A program made the translations under genes and the position numbers. From NCBI GenBank assembly GCA_964527565.1, contig CAZGOY010000026.1, forward strand, positions 1 to 45,777: a stretch of 45,777 nucleotides of DNA, written 5' to 3'. This document shows positions 31,133 through 38,952 of this stretch, one piece after another. Source of the DNA: JAGXQV01 sp964527565. GTDB taxonomy: Bacteria > Pseudomonadota > Gammaproteobacteria > Burkholderiales > Sulfuricellaceae. Position 1 is the first letter of the stretch. Every line of letters starts with the position of its first letter. The notes below the pieces were generated by a model. It was not told the origin of the DNA. It did not search any database and saw nothing but the letters and a program-made list of their open reading frames with translations.

Positions 31133-32089
31133 ATGGGAAACAGCCCTTCCAGCGGCAGAATCGGCGATTTTATCGATCATGGCGATGGCACGGTGACGGA
31201 TACCCGCACCGGGCTGATGTGGATGCTCTGCGTGTTGGGACAAACCTGTGATGGCAGAACCTGTGCTGGAAAGGCTCAGGGCTATACTTGGGATGAGGCG
31301 ATGGCGCTGCGTTATGACTTTGCGGGACATGGTGACTGGCGATTACCGGATATTGACGAGCTAATAAGCGTAGTCGATAAAACCCGAGGTAGCCCGGCAA
31401 TCGACACTGCTGCCTTTCCAACCGAGCCGGACCAGGCTTTCTGGTCGGCTTCGGTTTATGACGGCAATTCGGATGTCGCGTGGGGCGTTGCTTTCGGGTA
31501 TGGCTGCGGCGGCACTTACGATAAGACGCTTAGCTTCCAGGTTCATCTCGTGCGCGGTGGACAGTATTTTGGCACTTTGAATGGCGATGTCACCAGCAAA
31601 GCGATAGGTTCTCCCGTTAAGGAGGCATCAGCAAAGTCGATTGTCCGCGCCGCCATAGCCTTCATCAGGCAGCGGCCTGAGCTATTTCCCGCTGAGATTG
31701 CCGAGCTTCGCGGTTTTCTGGGGGAAACCGGCGCAATTCCTGTCAGTGCGCCAGCCGCCGCGAAACCTGAATCGGATGCAAAACCGGTAGAAGCATCACA
31801 TCACACAACGCCAGTCCGTGCGCCAGCCGCCACGAAACGACCCGCACCGGCTGTATCTGAAACATTAAAGCAAGTTGTCGCCTGGCTGATGGCCCAGGAA
31901 ACCGTTGCCCTGTCCGATCTACGCGCCCACCTGCTTCCGCTGGATTTGCTTCCCAGTGCGGTGATCGACGACCTCAACGAGCGGGCGCTGGACATTACCG
32001 GTGATCCTGCCCTTGAAGATGACGGCGATTGCATTATCGTCGTTCGTGAAGTGCTGGTTCAGGTTGTGTCGACATGGCAAGGGCAGTAG
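31133..32089 (+). CDS. DUF1566 protein with TerB-C-like C-terminus
   Basis: This protein has 318 residues from ATG 31133 (GTG 31130 just before it is possible). Residues 10-145 are a DUF1566 domain: DHGDGTVTDTRTGLMW, then GDWRLPDIDELISVVD and FWSASVYDGNSDVAWGV, a C-type-lectin-like fold. A Pro/Ala/Lys linker (about 200-240) leads to residues 243-315, where LPSAVIDDLNERALDITGD followed by an acidic DD and IIVVREVL resembles the end of TerB-C domains. There is no signal peptide, so it is probably cytosolic, unlike many DUF1566 proteins. From memory, TerB-domain proteins are encoded beside DUF2791 ATPases and this type of helicase, so this protein may take the TerB place in the set (inference). 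Confidence 0.75.
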   Translation: MGNSPSSGRIGDFIDHGDGTVTDTRTGLMWMLCVLGQTCDGRTCAGKAQGYTWDEAMALRYDFAGHGDWRLPDIDELISVVDKTRGSPAIDTAAFPTEPDQAFWSASVYDGNSDVAWGVAFGYGCGGTYDKTLSFQVHLVRGGQYFGTLNGDVTSKAIGSPVKEASAKSIVRAAIAFIRQRPELFPAEIAELRGFLGETGAIPVSAPAAAKPESDAKPVEASHHTTPVRAPAATKRPAPAVSETLKQVVAWLMAQETVALSDLRAHLLPLDLLPSAVIDDLNERALDITGDPALEDDGDCIIVVREVLVQVVSTWQGQ

Positions 32090-32117
32090 GGAACAATAAA
32101 CGCAAAGGGAAAAGGTC

Positions 32118-32207
32118 GTGAGTGAAACGCTAACTAACATCTATACCTCTGAAGACAGAGCCAAAGAACAAGAAGAGCAAAGCGCATTCATTGAAGAAGA
32201 CAAATAA
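32118..32207 (+). CDS. Possible 29-residue acidic peptide
   Basis: GTG at 32118 with AAGGGAAAAGG upstream starts a short frame ending at TAA 32205-32207: MSETLTNIYTSEDRAKEQEE, then QSAFIEEDK. It is strongly acidic and helical. It could be a true small gene, the remains of a longer one, or chance. Confidence 0.3.
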   Translation: MSETLTNIYTSEDRAKEQEEQSAFIEEDK

Positions 32208-32228
32208 CGCTGATAAAGGAAGTTGAGC

Positions 32229-32495
32229 ATGTTACAAACCATCGAAGTCGAAATTGACCCTAGCGGTCGCATTCATCCGCTTGAGCCATTGTCATTCGTC
32301 CCGTCAGGGCGCGCTTATCTGACACTGCTGCCCGCTTCGGACAAGCAATCCAGCCCATCCACCGTTGAAAGCAGCAGTGCTGCGCAGGCGTTGAAACTGC
32401 TAGCCTCGCCGCGCTTTGTTCAGCGTCCGGCGGCTAACCCGGTCGAAGTGCAGCAGCGCATAGACGACCTGCGCAACGATTGGGGTAGCCGCTAA
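32229..32495 (+). CDS. Putative antitoxin of a decayed PIN-domain pair
   Basis: This protein has 88 residues; AAAGGAAG lies just before ATG 32229. MLQTIEVEIDPSGRIHPLEP, then GRAYLTLLP and a helical tail (VEVQQRIDDLRNDW) is the layout of a small antitoxin with a beta-rich DNA-binding head and a toxin-binding tail. I recall this type of protein next to PIN toxins. Its stop overlaps the start of a truncated PIN gene (TAATG at 32493-32497). Confidence 0.65.
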   Translation: MLQTIEVEIDPSGRIHPLEPLSFVPSGRAYLTLLPASDKQSSPSTVESSSAAQALKLLASPRFVQRPAANPVEVQQRIDDLRNDWGSR

Positions 32496-32569
32496 TGCGC
32501 CGGGTATACCTCGATGCTTGTGTCGTCATTTATCTGATCGAAAAGAGGTTAATTTATGCAGGCCATTGA
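32495..32569 (+). pseudogene. Truncated PIN-domain toxin (first 24 residues)
   Basis: ATG 32495 opens MRRVYLDACVVIYLIE, the first strand and catalytic Asp of a PIN-domain ribonuclease, then the frame runs into unrelated sequence and stops at TGA 32567-32569. The remaining roughly 110 residues of a PIN domain are missing. The next antitoxin gene begins (with AAGAGG as its ribosome-binding site) within this fragment, so a deletion joined the two pairs. Confidence 0.75.
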
Positions 32570-32783
32570 GTTCGATACTGTTGTTCAGGCGCATTCTATC
32601 CCTTTGCCCGCCCCGGTGGTGCTGGCTCCCGGCCTACCGGTGCGGGTGGTGGTGATGTACGAGGAAGCGGGGATTCAACCTGCCGGAGCCAGTCAAGGGG
32701 ATGCCATTTTAGCGCTTTGCGCCAACCCGCTGGTGGTGCCCGATTTTGTCCCCCTCTCTCGGGACGAAGCCCATGAGCGATAA
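32556..32783 (+). CDS. Putative antitoxin of the intact PIN-domain pair
   Basis: This protein has 75 residues from ATG 32556, preceded by AAGAGG. It starts MQAIEFDTVVQAHSIPLPAP, with a beta-rich first half (VVLAPGLPVRVVVMYEE) and a short acidic tail. It overlaps the PIN gene by 11 bases, the usual layout of vapBC-type pairs, in which the first gene encodes the antitoxin that also represses the operon. The DNA-binding family (AbrB-like or other) is not certain from sequence. Confidence 0.7.
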   Translation: MQAIEFDTVVQAHSIPLPAPVVLAPGLPVRVVVMYEEAGIQPAGASQGDAILALCANPLVVPDFVPLSRDEAHER

Positions 32784-33201
32784 GGTGTTTGTCGATAGCA
32801 ATATCTGGCTTTACGCTTTCATTTGTCGTGCGGGTGAAGAATCCAAACACACCAAGGCGCGTGAACTGGTAGAAAAACCCGTGCGCTACATTGTGAGCGA
32901 GCAGGTGGTCGCCGAAGTTTCCGCTAATCTGCTGCGCAAGGCGGGAATAGAGGATGCGCATTTGATGCGTTTGGTGGAAAGTTTTTACGGGCGCTGCCAA
33001 GTAGTGATGCCCGGTCTTGATTTACACCGCCGTGCTCATGGTTTGAGGGGTAAATACAGCTTGAGCTTCTGGGATAGCCTGATTGTGGCTGCGGCGCTGG
33101 AAGCGGGCTGTAACACGCTGCTTACGGAAGATATGCAGCACGGCTTGGTGGTGGAGGCTCAACTCAGCGTACTGAATCCCTTGCTTACACCCATTCAGTG
33201 A
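32773..33201 (+). CDS. PIN-domain toxin (VapC-like)
   Basis: This protein has 142 residues from MSDKVFVDSN at 32773; a start at 32746 is possible but lies deep in the antitoxin gene. The acidic residues of the PIN RNase site are present: D in FVDSNIWLYAF, E in VAEVSANLL, D in SFWDSLIVAAAL and the late D in LLTEDMQ. Such toxins cut tRNA or rRNA when the antitoxin is lost. Its TGA overlaps the ATG of the helicase gene (TGATG), so toxin and helicase are translationally linked. Confidence 0.88.
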   Translation: MSDKVFVDSNIWLYAFICRAGEESKHTKARELVEKPVRYIVSEQVVAEVSANLLRKAGIEDAHLMRLVESFYGRCQVVMPGLDLHRRAHGLRGKYSLSFWDSLIVAAALEAGCNTLLTEDMQHGLVVEAQLSVLNPLLTPIQ

Positions 33202-35381
33202 TGACCGCCGGAGAAAGCCAGAGCGCCTTCGAGCGCCTTGCCCCACCCCTGCAACGTTGCCTCTGGGAGCAAGGCTGGACGGGGCTGCGCGCGGCGCAGT
33301 TGGAAGCGCTGCCGCTGATTCTGGATGGGCGGGAGGATGTGGTGATTACCGCTTCGACCGCATCGGGCAAGACGGAAGCGGCTTTTTTGCCGCTGCTGAC
33401 CCGCTTGTGGCAAGGCGATGGGCGGGGTGTGGCGCTGTATGTGGCGCCGCTGAAGGCGCTGATTAACGATCAGGAAGAGCGCCTGAACCGGCTGTGCGAA
33501 CATTTGGAAATCCCGGTTTTTCCCTGGCACGGCGATATTGGGGAGGCGCCCCGGCGGCGCTTTCTGGCCGACCCGCGCGGCTTGGTGCTGATTACGCCGG
33601 AGTCGCTGGAGTCCTTGCTGTTTCGGCGCGGCATAGAAATGACGCGGTTGTTTGGCGCGCTCGAAGCGATAGTGGTCGATGAGTTGCACGCCTTTATCGG
33701 CAGCGAACGAGGGAGGCAGTTGCAATCTCTGCTGCATCGCCTGGAAGAGGCTTTGGGGCGGCGGGTGCAGCGTATCGGGCTTTCGGCAACGCTGGGGGAT
33801 ATGGGGCTGGCGGCGAATTTTTTGCGCCCTGGTGGTGGTGGTGAAGTGCGGGTGGTCGACAGCCCGGATGACAAGAAATCGCTGCAACTGTTGGTCAAGG
33901 CTATCATCCAGCCCAACGCGCCGAGCGATTCCCAAGAGGCGGCGCACACGGCTATTGCAGTGGAGCTTTTCGAGAAGCTGCGCGGTGCCAATTATCTGGT
34001 TTTTCCCAACAGCACGTTCCTGGTGGAATTTTACGCCGATGCGCTACGGCAGCATTGTGAGGCGGCGGGGCTGCCGGTCACTTTTTTTCCGCATCATGGC
34101 CGCTTGGAAAAGGGCGAACGAGAAATCACCGAGGAATCCCTCAAGCGTGGCGCATTGCCGGTCAGCGCCATTTGCACCACCACGCTGGAAATGGGCATCG
34201 ATATTGGCGCCATTCGCGGAGTGGTGCAGATCGGTGCGCCGGGTACGGTAGCCAGCCTGTGCCAGCGCGTGGGGCGGGCGGGTCGGCGCGCAAATGAGAC
34301 GGCGGTGCTCTGGCAATATTGCGCGGTCGAAAACCCGTCCGATAATTCTGATTGCGTGGACGATTTATATCCCGACCTCGTGCAAGCCATTGCAGTTATC
34401 CGCCTGTTTCTGTCCAAGTGGTACGAGCCACCAGAAACGGGCGCGCTGCATTACTCCACGCTGGTGCAGCAGGTGTTGAGCCTGATCGGGGAACGGCATG
34501 GCATTACCGCCGCAGATGCTTACCGGACGCTGTGTAAAACGGGGCCGTTTGATGAGGTGAGCGAGGCGGATTTTATCGAGTTGCTGCGCGCGCTGGCAGC
34601 CGCCGACCTGATCTTCCAGGACGCCAACCGCTTGTTGCTGCATGGGGCGCGGGGCGAGAAGCAGGTAAACCATTTCAGATTTTTTGCAGCCTTCCCGGAT
34701 TCTCAGGAATATCGTTTGCTGAACGCCGGCAAGGAATTGGGCACGCTGCCGCTGGATCGTCGGCGTTGCGCCGGGGACGTGATGATTTTTGGCGGACGGC
34801 GCTGGCGAATTGCTGCAATCGATCACAATAAAAGACGGGTTGACCTGATCCCCGCCCCGGCAGGCAAGCTGCCACGCACAGGTAGCGGCGGCATGGTGGT
34901 TCATGACCGGGTGCGCGAGGAAATGCGGGCATTGCTGGCTGGAGATGAGTGCCCGTCCTGGCTGGATACGGCAGCCAGAGCATTGCTGAAAAACGCGCAA
35001 AAAGATTTCGCCGCGCTGGGCTTGGTCAAAAGCCAATTGCTGGAAGAAGGCACTACGGTAAACCTCTTTGCCTGGCGCGGTGACCGCACCCAGAATGCGC
35101 TGGCCGCATTGCTGAGGGCTAACGGGTTGAAGGCCGAAAATCAGGGTATCTGCATTCAGGTGCGCGGGACTTCTGCCGCCGAACTGAAAACAACCCTGGC
35201 AATCATTGCTGCCGCACCCTGCCCGGAACCTGCTGGGGTTCTTGATCGAAAGTCTTTGGGGGTGCCGGAAAAATGGGATTGGGCGTTACCGGATCGGTTG
35301 TTCTACACGGGGTTTGCCTCAAGGCGGCTCGACTTGGCGGCAGCTCATACGCTATGCGTGACATCACGGAATTGGGTATGA
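33201..35381 (+). CDS. Lhr/BrxHI-like DEAD/DEAH helicase
   Basis: This protein has 726 residues. Superfamily 2 helicase motifs: ASTASGKTE (I, residues 51-59), TPESLE, DELH (160-163), SAT (195-197), TTLEMGIDIG (V, about 325) and QRVGRAGRR (VI, about 354). It uses ATP to unwind or move along nucleic acid. The C-terminal 330 residues carry the domain typical of the shorter Lhr-like helicases that accompany DUF2791 ATPases (BrxHI in type 2 BREX). It ends the operon, 23 bases before the right-hand repeat. Its pairing with the ATPase at 29833 is the strongest sign of a joint system; the toxin pair between them looks inserted. Confidence 0.87.
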   Translation: MTAGESQSAFERLAPPLQRCLWEQGWTGLRAAQLEALPLILDGREDVVITASTASGKTEAAFLPLLTRLWQGDGRGVALYVAPLKALINDQEERLNRLCEHLEIPVFPWHGDIGEAPRRRFLADPRGLVLITPESLESLLFRRGIEMTRLFGALEAIVVDELHAFIGSERGRQLQSLLHRLEEALGRRVQRIGLSATLGDMGLAANFLRPGGGGEVRVVDSPDDKKSLQLLVKAIIQPNAPSDSQEAAHTAIAVELFEKLRGANYLVFPNSTFLVEFYADALRQHCEAAGLPVTFFPHHGRLEKGEREITEESLKRGALPVSAICTTTLEMGIDIGAIRGVVQIGAPGTVASLCQRVGRAGRRANETAVLWQYCAVENPSDNSDCVDDLYPDLVQAIAVIRLFLSKWYEPPETGALHYSTLVQQVLSLIGERHGITAADAYRTLCKTGPFDEVSEADFIELLRALAAADLIFQDANRLLLHGARGEKQVNHFRFFAAFPDSQEYRLLNAGKELGTLPLDRRRCAGDVMIFGGRRWRIAAIDHNKRRVDLIPAPAGKLPRTGSGGMVVHDRVREEMRALLAGDECPSWLDTAARALLKNAQKDFAALGLVKSQLLEEGTTVNLFAWRGDRTQNALAALLRANGLKAENQGICIQVRGTSAAELKTTLAIIAAAPCPEPAGVLDRKSLGVPEKWDWALPDRLFYTGFASRRLDLAAAHTLCVTSRNWV

Positions 35382-35394
35382 ATAAGCGCCCATT

Positions 35395-35436
35395 CATTCG
35401 TTGACATTCGTTGATATGCCACTTGCATTAAACGGC
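35395..35436. repeat. Right copy of the 32-bp direct repeat, with a doubled 10-mer
   Basis: Bases 35405-35436 are identical to 29709-29740. Just before, CATTCGTTGA (35395-35404) is a tandem duplicate of the repeat's first ten bases. The repeat ends 13 bases before the start codon of the GGDEF-EAL gene. Confidence 0.85.
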
Positions 35437-35449
35437 GCTTCTGCATAGG

Positions 35450-37540
35450 ATGCGCCGGTATGCAACCGTCCCAAAGTCCCGACATCCCGTGCCGCTTCCC
35501 GAACCGCTGAATTCTCCCCTGCACAGCCTGCGCTTGCGCCTGGCCGTTTTCGCCGCCACGCTGCTTGCCGGACTGTATGGCCTCGTCCCCGGCGGCTTGA
35601 GTCCGTCACAGGCGCTGGGCGCCACCCTCCTGGGCGGGTTGCTTGCCTGGCTGGCAGCACGCACTCCGACCCGCCGGCTGGATGAACTCTCCCGTGCGGC
35701 GGGAAAGATTGCCGAAGGAGCGTTTGCGATTTCTCTGCCTGCCGCTACCGGCAAGGATGAACTTTCCACCCTTGTCCGGCAGTTCTGCGCAATGGCACAA
35801 GCGCTGGAACGAAATGCCGTCAGCCACCGGCAAACCGAAGCCGCGCTGTTCGAGGAAAAGGAACGCGCCCAGGTTACCCTGAACTCGATCGGCGATGCCG
35901 TCATCACCACGGATACCGCAGGACGCATTACTTTTCTCAACCCGGTGGCGGAAACGGCGACCGGCTGGCGTAGCGAAGAGGCGCTGGGACGCGCGCTGGA
36001 AGACGTTTTCCGCATCCTCAACGAATCCTCGCGAAAAATTATTGAAAATCCGGTGACACGGGTTCTACGCGAAGACCGCATCATCGGTCTGTCCAACCAC
36101 ACCCTCCTGATCCGGCGCGACGGCAAGGAATTGCATATCGAGAACTCCGCCGCGCCGATCCGCAACCGCCACGGCGAAATCATCGGCGTGGTGCTGGCTT
36201 TCAGCGACGTCAGCGAAAAGCACATGCTGACGCTGCAACTCTCCTACCAGGCGCGCCACGACAGCCTGACCGGCCTGGTCAACCGCGGCGAATTCGAACT
36301 GCAACTGGCGGAACTCATCAACAGTGCGGCGGCCCTGCATCGCAGCCATGCCCTGCTCTATCTCGATCTCGACCAGTTCAAGATCATCAACGACACTTGC
36401 GGCCACAGCATAGGCGACCAGTTGCTGCGCGAACTCGCCAACATGCTGAAAGGGCAGGTGCGCGGGGCGGATACCCTGGCACGCCTGGGAGGAGACGAAT
36501 TCGGCGTACTGCTCAGCAACTGTCCGATGGAAAAAGCCTCGTCCATCGCCAACGACCTGCTGGAAGCCGTCAGGGCATTCCGTTTCGAGTGGGACGACAA
36601 GACCTACACCGTCGGCGCCAGCATCGGCCTGGTGGAGATCAACGAGGTCAGCGGCACTGCCGCGCGCATGTTGAGCGCCGCCGATACGGCCTGTTACGCC
36701 GCCAAGGACACGGGGCGCAACCGGGTGCAGATCTATCAGCCGGACGATGCGGAAATGGCGCGCCGCCACGGTGAAATGCACTGGGTGGGACGCATCGCCC
36801 GCGCCTTCGAGGAAGACCGCTTCCAGCTTTACTTCCAGCCCATCATGGCACTGGAGCCGGGAGCCAATGAAGCGGCGCACTTCGAAGTGCTGATCCGCAT
36901 GCTCGACGAACACGACCAGATGATTCCGCCCAACTCGTTCATTCCGGCGGCGGAACGCTACAACCTGATGCGTTCGGTCGATCGCTGGGTGGTCGCCAAC
37001 ACCTTCAACTGGCTGGTTGCCAACGCCGCCACCGAGCTGGTCTGCTCGATCAATCTTTCCGGCCAGTCCATCGGCGACGAGCAATTCCTCAACTTCATCT
37101 TCAACCAGTTCAAGGGAACCCGCGTGGCCCCGCAAAAAGTGTGTTTCGAGATCACCGAAACCGCGGCCATCGCCAATCTTTCCAAGGCTGCGGATTTCAT
37201 CGGCGAGCTCAAGGCCATCGGCTGCCGCTTTGCCCTCGACGATTTCGGCAGCGGGCTGTCTTCTTTCAGCTACCTGAAAAACCTGCCGGTCGATTACCTG
37301 AAAATCGACGGCATTTTCGTCAAGGACATGGTCAACAACCCGATCGACAGCGCCATGGTCGAAGCCATCAACAGCATCGGCCAGGTCATGGGCATCAAGA
37401 CCATCGCCGAATATGCCGAGGACGAAGCCACCCTGCACAAGCTCAGGGCCATCGGTGTGAATTATGCGCAAGGTTATGCCATCGCCCGCCCCGCGCCCCT
37501 GTCGGAAGCGGCGTTCGGCGGATCAAGGGTTACCCGGTAA
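35450..37540 (+). CDS. Membrane PAS-GGDEF-EAL cyclic-di-GMP protein
   Basis: This protein has 696 residues. Two hydrophobic segments (about 26-47 and 55-70) without a periplasmic sensor lead into a HAMP-like linker, a PAS domain (about 140-265), a GGDEF domain with an intact active motif LGGDEFGVLL (about 346) and an EAL domain. The last shows EVLIRM at the EAL position, then DDFGSGLSS, KIDGIFV and IAEYAED, so metal ligands appear kept. It could make or break cyclic-di-GMP, which controls motility and surface polysaccharide. The start lies 13 bases after the right 32-bp repeat, and the ribosome-binding site is poor, so insertion of the upstream module may have removed its original promoter or start. 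Confidence 0.88.
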   Translation: MRRYATVPKSRHPVPLPEPLNSPLHSLRLRLAVFAATLLAGLYGLVPGGLSPSQALGATLLGGLLAWLAARTPTRRLDELSRAAGKIAEGAFAISLPAATGKDELSTLVRQFCAMAQALERNAVSHRQTEAALFEEKERAQVTLNSIGDAVITTDTAGRITFLNPVAETATGWRSEEALGRALEDVFRILNESSRKIIENPVTRVLREDRIIGLSNHTLLIRRDGKELHIENSAAPIRNRHGEIIGVVLAFSDVSEKHMLTLQLSYQARHDSLTGLVNRGEFELQLAELINSAAALHRSHALLYLDLDQFKIINDTCGHSIGDQLLRELANMLKGQVRGADTLARLGGDEFGVLLSNCPMEKASSIANDLLEAVRAFRFEWDDKTYTVGASIGLVEINEVSGTAARMLSAADTACYAAKDTGRNRVQIYQPDDAEMARRHGEMHWVGRIARAFEEDRFQLYFQPIMALEPGANEAAHFEVLIRMLDEHDQMIPPNSFIPAAERYNLMRSVDRWVVANTFNWLVANAATELVCSINLSGQSIGDEQFLNFIFNQFKGTRVAPQKVCFEITETAAIANLSKAADFIGELKAIGCRFALDDFGSGLSSFSYLKNLPVDYLKIDGIFVKDMVNNPIDSAMVEAINSIGQVMGIKTIAEYAEDEATLHKLRAIGVNYAQGYAIARPAPLSEAAFGGSRVTR

Positions 37541-37563
37541 GGTTGTGCCCCCCGTTACACCCG

Positions 37564-38952
37564 TCAGACCAGCCGTATCTCGAAGCAAACGCCATCCGTC
37601 GCGGATTTGACATCGATCTCGCCGCCATGCGCGCGGATGATGGAGTGGGTGATTGCCAAGCCTAGACCGGCGCCCTCGCCGCCGTGGCGCGCTGGGTCGA
37701 CGCAGTAAAAACGGTCGAAGATGCGTGACAGATGCTCTTGCGGAATCGGTTCGCCGGAATTTTCCACCGCCAGCGTTGCGCCGGCGCCGTCAGAGCGGAT
37801 GCGCACGCGGATGCTGCCGCCCCTCGGCGTGTGGCGAATGGCGTTGGAGATCAGATTGGCCAGCGCCCGGCGCAGCATGAGTTTGTCTCCGGAAACCTGC
37901 CCGCTGCCGTCCAGCGACAGATGCAGCACCTTTTCCTCGGCCAGCGCATCGAAAAAATCGAACAATTCGCGCACTTCCACCGCCAGGTCCACCGGCTCGC
38001 GCCGCGGCACCATCAAACCGTTGTCGGCCTGCGCCAGAAACAGCATGTCGCCGATCATGCGCGCCAGACGCTGGTACTCCTCGGCATTCGAAGCCAGCAC
38101 CTCGCGGTATTCCTCGACGCTGCGAATTCTGGTCAACGCCACCTGGGTTTCCGTCATCAGGTTGCTGATCGGCGTGCGCAATTCGTGGGCCAGGTCGGAG
38201 GAAAAATCCTTCAGCCGCTGAAACGACTCTTCGAGGCGGGCGAGCATGTCATTGAGGGTTTGCGCGAGCTCGGCCAACTCGACGGGAACCGCATCGAGCG
38301 CGAGACGAAAATCAAGACGGCTTGCCGTGACCCCGGCCGCCCCCTGGCGGATGGCTTTGAGGGGCGCCAACCCATGCCTGACGGCAGCCCAGCCGAGAAA
38401 ACCGGCAAGGATGGAGGCAAAGGCAACGAACAGCCACAACGTAGCCTGAAACGAAGTCATGAAATGCTCGTGGTGGACGATGTCGACGGCAATCGCCACC
38501 AGCAACGGTTGTGAGCCGGGAATGCCGGTGGGCAACAGGGCTGCGATGCCGCGCAACGGCTGCGTCCCCTGAGGCAGGTTGCGCTGCCAGACCTGTGGCT
38601 GCGGCGGGATCCGGATGGCGCCGCGCTCGAGCAGGGCGGGTGGAAAATCAGCGCCATCGGTAGCGAACAACGTGCGTTGGCCGGCATCGCGCACCAGCAC
38701 GGCAAGGCCGTGGTGGCCGACCAGCGCATCGCCGAGTTGCGTCGGCAGGGAGGCGAGTTCAGCGGAAGTTTGCACCTTTTCCAGCAGGTGAGCGGCCAGA
38801 TGCAGCTTTCCCGTCATCAGCTCCATATCCTGCTCGACGAAATGCCGCTCGACCGAATTGCCGATGAGCAGCCCCAGCATGAGCAGCACCGCCGCCGAAA
38901 CGCCGGCGAACAGGAAAGTCAGGCGGAAGGTGATCGAGCGGTGGCGCCTCAC
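37564..38952 (-). CDS. Heavy-metal sensor histidine kinase
   Basis: This protein has 462 residues with a GTG start; GTGA overlaps the stop of the regulator gene. An N-terminal membrane segment (about 8-30), a periplasmic sensor region (about 35-160), a second membrane segment (about 165-190), HAMP, then HisKA with SSDLAHELRTPISNL (phospho-His about 252) and the ATPase domain (LISNAIRHTPRGG N-box, GGEGAGLGLAITHSI G-box). This is the CusS/CzcS/IrlS layout. It likely senses a metal ion in the periplasm and phosphorylates the regulator encoded upstream. Confidence 0.93.
   Translation of the reverse strand: MRRHRSITFRLTFLFAGVSAAVLLMLGLLIGNSVERHFVEQDMELMTGKLHLAAHLLEKVQTSAELASLPTQLGDALVGHHGLAVLVRDAGQRTLFATDGADFPPALLERGAIRIPPQPQVWQRNLPQGTQPLRGIAALLPTGIPGSQPLLVAIAVDIVHHEHFMTSFQATLWLFVAFASILAGFLGWAAVRHGLAPLKAIRQGAAGVTASRLDFRLALDAVPVELAELAQTLNDMLARLEESFQRLKDFSSDLAHELRTPISNLMTETQVALTRIRSVEEYREVLASNAEEYQRLARMIGDMLFLAQADNGLMVPRREPVDLAVEVRELFDFFDALAEEKVLHLSLDGSGQVSGDKLMLRRALANLISNAIRHTPRGGSIRVRIRSDGAGATLAVENSGEPIPQEHLSRIFDRFYCVDPARHGGEGAGLGLAITHSIIRAHGGEIDVKSATDGVCFEIRLV

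Noticed and set aside
29833..35381. A full BREX system
   Set aside because: No BrxC/PglY, PglX methylase, PglZ or PglW is present between the repeats; only the BrxD- and BrxHI-like pair is seen.
29709..35436. The 32-bp repeats as CRISPR repeats
   Set aside because: Only two copies, 5.7 kb apart, with genes and not spacers between them, and no cas genes.
36065..37471. Long open frame on the minus strand opposite the GGDEF-EAL gene
   Set aside because: The plus strand has clear GGDEF and EAL motifs; the minus frame is a by-product of high GC codon use and has no recognisable domain.
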